A DNA stretch of 9,922 bases from JAWOGN01 sp046496815 (GTDB lineage Bacteria > Desulfobacterota > DSM-4660 > Desulfatiglandales > Desulfatiglandaceae). The notes below the pieces were generated by a model. That model was not told the DNA's origin. It did no database searches and saw nothing but the letters and a program-made list of their open reading frames with translations. Of this stretch, positions 6,330 to 9,922 are shown one piece after another; the first letter of the stretch is position 1; every line of letters starts with the position of its first letter. The stretch lies in contig JAWOGN010000167.1 of the NCBI GenBank assembly GCA_046496815.1, positions 1 to 9,922 on the forward strand. Reading direction: 5' to 3'. The translations under genes were made by a program, and so were the position numbers.

Positions 6330-9300
6330 TTTTTTACCTCTCCACGGGAATCTGATCTTTCGGTTATGTCTTCAATGGCAAGCAGTATGCGCGCTTCCGC
6401 TTCATCCTCCTCATGCAGCAGGCGAGCGTTCAGCAGCATCCGCTTGAATCCGATTTCCGGAAACTCGTGCTCTACCTGGTAGTCTCGAAATGCCTTGTTT
6501 TGCTCGACGATCTCTTCCAGCAACTTCTGCAATTCGGGGATGTCCCATTGGCGGTTACCTAATAAGAAAAGACTTTTGCCCTCCGTCTCTTTCGAACTCG
6601 TTCGGAAGGTCTCGTAAAAGCTGCGGTTGGCCGTGACCACCCGCATCCGGCTGTCGAGCACCAGCAGTGACTCCCGAACCGTGTCCACGATGCTATCGGC
6701 AAACCGCTTCGCAGAGGAAACAGCCCGTTCGCTCATTTGTTTCAGGTGCTTTTGTGCCGCTTTCTGTGCGTCGATATTGATAAACGTCAGCACCACGCCC
6801 TCGATGACATGCTCATCCGGACGGTGCACCATGATGCGCATGCGATACCATTTCCCTTCCCTGGTGCGGACCTCCTCATCCACACTCGACAAGTCTTTGA
6901 GTACCTGACGGGTTTTTCCCACAAGATTTTCGTATTCCAGGTTGTGAGTTATGTGCTCGATCGGACGGCCCACATCGGTATCGAGCAAGTTGAGCAGATG
7001 GTTGGCCTCGGGAGTAAAGCGTCTCACGTGAAGCTCGTTATCCAGAAAGACAATGGCAATATGGGTGCTGTTGAGCACAGCATTGATGGCATTGTAAGCC
7101 TCGTTCAGCTCCACCATCTTGCTGTTCAACTCGCTGTTTACGGTGTTGAGCTCTTCATTGAGCGACTGGAGCTCCTCCCTCGATGATTCCAGCTCCTCAT
7201 TGGTACTCTGAAGCTCCTCGTTGGAAGAATGAAGCTCTTCATTTGAGGATCTGAGTTCCTCGTTGGAGCTTTGAAGCTCCTCCATAGCACTGCGGTAGTC
7301 CTGTCTCACTCGCACCAGTTCCTGCTCCAGCTCCGACAGCCTTCGCGCGTCTTCCTCTCCGGGGGGGGAACTTTCCCGCTTTTGTTCGGGTTCCACCGGT
7401 TCGGGCCGATCCTCGAAGATCACCATTCGGCAGCCCTTCAGAGGCGGTTTGTTAAAGCTCTTTACCACAAGGTCGATTCGCTGGTACTCATGGTTGGTCT
7501 TGATCCTTACGTCCTTCTCGCGGATTTCATCCTTTCCTTCATTTACCCGGCGCAGGGCCGATAGAAGCGCAAAGCGTAGACCTTCCCTTGCCATATCCGC
7601 GATGAGCACGGTGGGCGCTCCCGGAGCAGGCTCCAGGTATTTGCCCGTACGCCCGTGGAAATGGACGATTTCGCCCTTTTGATTCACGACCACACAGGCG
7701 GGCGTATGCGCTTCCATCAGCACTTGCTCCGCAGCCCGGCCCACACTCGTTTCCGGCCGCCCCTTGGCTTCTTCTCCCCCCTCCGACTCATCACCGGACC
7801 TTTCAAGCCTCTTGGCGGTGGGAAAGTCAACCTGCGGCCGAATGACGTGGTTCCGCTTTCGATAGATGCTGAACTGCTTGCTCAACGGATCGAAAAGATC
7901 ATGAAAACGGCCCACGCCCTCCGATGTGCCCAAAAACAGGATACCGCCGTCTCGAAGTGAATAGTGAAAAAGCGGGATCAGCCTGTTTTGGGCCTTCGGT
8001 TTGAGATAGATGAGAAGATTGCGGCAAACCAGCAGGTCCAGCTTTGAGAACGGTGGATCCGACAGTATGTTCTGTTCGGCAAACACCACCTGGTCTCGGA
8101 TGTCGGATTTGACCCGGTACCGGCTGTCTTCTAGGGTGAAGTAGCGCTTGAGCCGCTCGGGGCTCACATCGGAGACGATGTTCTGCACGTAGGTGCTCTG
8201 GCGGGCTTTTTCGATGGCGCGGGGGTCGATGTCCGTTCCGAAAACCTGTATGCCCCTTAAAACCTCCCTTTCCTCCAGGCACTCATTCAGTATGATCGCC
8301 ACCGAGTAGGCCTCCTCTCCCGTGGCACAGCCCGGAACCCACACCCGCAAGTCTTCCCTATCTTTCTTGGAAATAAGCTCCGGGACCACCTGCTTTTTCA
8401 AAAAGTCAAAAGCTTCCGGGTCTCGGAAGAAGTTGGTGACGCCGATCAGCAGGTCCTGAAACAGGCTGCGGGCCTCCCCGCGGTCTCGGTTCAGAAGCTT
8501 GAGATACTCCGATGAACTCCGACTGCGGGTGACGGTCATGCGCCGCTCGATGCGCCGTATCAGTGTGTTTTCCTTGTACTGAGAAAAATCGTGCCGGGTG
8601 CGGTTGGCCAGAAAGGTCAGGATTTGGCGCAGAGGGTCAGGTTCTTTTTTGTCTTTGTCTTCGGGTTTGTGTTGAATGGCGGCGGGATGTTTAAAATACT
8701 GGATCAAGCGCTTGGGCATCTCCGACGGCGGTAGCACGTAGTCCACCAGCCCCGTTTCAATGGCGCTTTTGGGCATTCCCGCATGCCGGGCCGAATCCGG
8801 ACTTTGAACCACCGTTACGCCTGCTTTTTCCTTTATCAGCCGAAGCCCCTGCGTGCCGTCGGTACCGGTGCCCGACAAAATGATGCCTCCTGCCAGCTCG
8901 CCCAAGTCTTGGGCCAGGTGTCTCAGAAACAAATCCACCGGCATGTGGATCTCAGCCTTGGGCGGTCTGTCTTTCAAATGAAACACCTGCCGCTCCAGAA
9001 CGGCATCGCGATTGGAAGGGGGAAGGTAGACGGTATTGGGTTCTACCGCCATGCCGTCTTCGATAATTTTGACCGGCGCTTTTGATTTCTTACTGATGAG
9101 GCCCGGCAGCAGGCTTTCATGGCTCGGGTCGGTGTGGGTGATTACCACAAACGCAACGTCGTTTTCGGTCGGCAATGCGTCAAAAAAAGCTTCCAGCGCC
9201 GGCAGCCCCCCGGCGGATGCGCCTATACCGACAACAGGAAATCCGGTCATCTTGGCGTTCGCTTGAGAAAACCGGGGCGGCTTCTTTTCGGGGGCATGTC

Positions 9301-9385
9301 TTTTCGGAGGGGATTTCTGGTTTTCCTTTGCCGTCGGGGGGGATGCCGACCCTTTGGATTCGGAAGGCTTCTTTTTGCCCGCCAT
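6326..9385 (-). CDS. CheB-CheR-PAS fusion protein (methylesterase/methyltransferase hybrid)
   Basis: I read 1019 residues from the ATG at 9385, because AAAGGAG sits 6 nt before it; an in-frame ATG at 9412 lacks such a site. Residues 1-48 are a Lys/Pro/Ser-rich tail in place of the usual CheB receiver domain. CheB methylesterase spans about 49-232, with catalytic Ser57 (GIGASAGG), His84 and Asp176 (SGTGTDG). CheR spans about 250-505, with the SAM-binding GCATGEEAYS (352-361), FGTDID (382-387) and the VCRNLLIYL motif. A PAS-like segment (about 550-660), a long coiled coil (about 680-765) built on SSNEELx heptads, and two more PAS domains (about 770-872 and 890-1010) follow. The family can add and remove methyl groups on glutamates of chemoreceptor-like partners, but no receptor, CheA or CheW lies nearby. 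As first gene of the operon it probably acts as a sensor input to the kinase and regulator behind it. Confidence 0.93.
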   Translation of the reverse strand: MAGKKKPSESKGSASPPTAKENQKSPPKRHAPEKKPPRFSQANAKMTGFPVVGIGASAGGLPALEAFFDALPTENDVAFVVITHTDPSHESLLPGLISKKSKAPVKIIEDGMAVEPNTVYLPPSNRDAVLERQVFHLKDRPPKAEIHMPVDLFLRHLAQDLGELAGGIILSGTGTDGTQGLRLIKEKAGVTVVQSPDSARHAGMPKSAIETGLVDYVLPPSEMPKRLIQYFKHPAAIQHKPEDKDKKEPDPLRQILTFLANRTRHDFSQYKENTLIRRIERRMTVTRSRSSSEYLKLLNRDRGEARSLFQDLLIGVTNFFRDPEAFDFLKKQVVPELISKKDREDLRVWVPGCATGEEAYSVAIILNECLEEREVLRGIQVFGTDIDPRAIEKARQSTYVQNIVSDVSPERLKRYFTLEDSRYRVKSDIRDQVVFAEQNILSDPPFSKLDLLVCRNLLIYLKPKAQNRLIPLFHYSLRDGGILFLGTSEGVGRFHDLFDPLSKQFSIYRKRNHVIRPQVDFPTAKRLERSGDESEGGEEAKGRPETSVGRAAEQVLMEAHTPACVVVNQKGEIVHFHGRTGKYLEPAPGAPTVLIADMAREGLRFALLSALRRVNEGKDEIREKDVRIKTNHEYQRIDLVVKSFNKPPLKGCRMVIFEDRPEPVEPEQKRESSPPGEEDARRLSELEQELVRVRQDYRSAMEELQSSNEELRSSNEELHSSNEELQSTNEELESSREELQSLNEELNTVNSELNSKMVELNEAYNAINAVLNSTHIAIVFLDNELHVRRFTPEANHLLNLLDTDVGRPIEHITHNLEYENLVGKTRQVLKDLSSVDEEVRTREGKWYRMRIMVHRPDEHVIEGVVLTFINIDAQKAAQKHLKQMSERAVSSAKRFADSIVDTVRESLLVLDSRMRVVTANRSFYETFRTSSKETEGKSLFLLGNRQWDIPELQKLLEEIVEQNKAFRDYQVEHEFPEIGFKRMLLNARLLHEEDEAEARILLAIEDITERSDSRGEVKK

Positions 9386-9900
9386 GACGAACTCCTTTCG
9401 ATGGAGAACCAAAATTCGGGGACCCGGGCAAGAGGTGAATACCGGTGAATGAGGGGCATTCCGCGGTCGGCGAGGACGCAGCTTCCTGCGATCACCGGCG
9501 AAACATCACCGCTTAAACCTGTCATAACAAAATCAAATTATGTCATTTCCGAGCGATTGACAACAAAAAAGGCACCTTTGCCGGAAACCATCAAAAGAAA
9601 CATTCGTGACACAGGTTATCTGAGTGGCCGGATTCCGATACATGATCGACCTTACAATGCAGGCAAACAGAATACCACTGATCTGCCATCAGTCCTCAGA
9701 AGCGCGGATCCACTGGTAGCGGCGGCAATGTGGTCGACCCGCTCGATCTTTCGCCCCTTGCTTTCCGGCACAGGATAACGGATGACCGCGTAGAAGGAAA
9801 TACAGGATTGACCCGATAGACACTCGCCCCTGCACACTTTACGATCAGGATCAACGGAAAAAGGAAAAAACCGATTCACCCAAACAAGGAGGTATAAGAA
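9386..9900. other. Divergent intergenic region with no convincing gene
   Basis: About 515 bp separate the CheB-CheR gene from the gene starting at 9901. Open frames of 75-109 codons exist on both strands, but none has a ribosome binding site or a recognisable motif. The left part carries four copies of a GGTGA-containing motif: GGTGAAT at 9434-9440 and 9444-9450, and ATCACCG (its other-strand form) at 9491-9497 and 9505-9511. A direct repeat of TGTCAT lies at 9520-9525 and 9541-9546. No clear promoter for the minus-strand operon could be picked out. Confidence 0.55.
9817..9845 (+). promoter_or_regulatory. Candidate sigma-70 promoter for the gene at 9901
   Basis: TAGACA at 9817-9822 (5 of 6 with the -35 consensus) and TACGAT at 9840-9845 (4 of 6 with the -10 consensus) are separated by exactly 17 nt. 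Transcription would begin near 9852, giving a leader of about 50 nt before the start codon. Matches of this quality occur by chance, so the position and orientation are the main support. Confidence 0.4.
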
Positions 9901-9922
9901 ATGAAGGAAAGAGCGTGTACCG
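9901..9922 (+). CDS. Start of an unidentified gene (runs off the window)
   Basis: ATG at 9901 is preceded by AAGGAGGT at 9886-9893, a near-perfect ribosome binding site with 7-nt spacing, and by a plausible promoter. Only seven codons (MKERACT) are visible, so nothing can be said about function. It is divergent from the signalling operon, and the two could share control through the intergenic region. Confidence 0.65.

Noticed and set aside
6326..9412. Start of the CheB-CheR gene at ATG 9412
   Set aside because: The nine extra residues have no ribosome binding site before them, whereas AAAGGAG lies 6 nt before the ATG at 9385.
9570..9583. GGCACCTTTGCC as a possible sigma-54 promoter
   Set aside because: The GG and GC dinucleotides are 7 nt apart rather than the required 10.
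9557..9585. TTGACA at 9557 as a -35 element
   Set aside because: No acceptable -10 hexamer lies 16-18 nt downstream (the sequence there is GCCGGA).
9449..9879. Open frames of 75-109 codons on both strands in the right-hand intergenic region
   Set aside because: They overlap one another, lack ribosome binding sites and protein motifs, and fit chance open frames.

Overview
The window is about 9.9 kb of bacterial chromosome with mid-range GC. The gene content (a PAS-rich signalling operon, palindromic intergenic repeats, a type IV toxin-antitoxin pair) would fit an environmental proteobacterium, perhaps a sulfate-reducer-like Desulfobacterota member. That placement rests on general resemblance only and no marker gene fixes it.

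Layout from left to right. Positions 1-216 hold the C-terminal end of a transketolase (+). Convergent to it is a short-chain dehydrogenase of the C-factor/CsgA-like group (300-998, -). Positions 1000-3740 are an accessory stretch: a doubtful small ORF (1200-1466), a 150-bp self-complementary MITE-like palindrome (1407-1556), a complete AbiE-type type IV toxin-antitoxin operon (abiEi 2412-3077 and abiEii 1553-2419, both -, overlapping by 8 nt) with two inverted repeats in its promoter region, a REP-like hairpin (3255-3299), and a decayed C-terminal scrap of what looks like a PQQ-type sugar/sorbosone dehydrogenase (3480-3608, +).

Positions 3741-9385 are one minus-strand signalling operon read right to left: a large CheB-CheR-PAS fusion protein (1019 aa), a cytoplasmic PAS-PAS HisKA_3 histidine kinase (589 aa, GTG start overlapping the upstream stop in GTGA), and a NarL/FixJ response regulator (232 aa). 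No chemoreceptor, CheA or CheW is visible, so the operon probably links a CheB/CheR sensory protein to transcription through the kinase-regulator pair rather than to flagella. A heptanucleotide repeat array between the kinase and regulator genes gives the sense strand a G-quadruplex pattern (GGG every 7 nt).

Positions 9386-9900 are a roughly 500-bp intergenic region with no convincing gene. It contains repeated GGTGA half-sites near the signalling operon and, at its right end, a plausible sigma-70 promoter and a strong ribosome binding site for a divergent gene that starts at 9901 and runs off the window.

The most notable structures are the whole-element palindrome whose end supplies the stop codon of abiEii, the paired inverted repeats upstream of abiEi, and the G4-like heptamer array inside the two-component operon.
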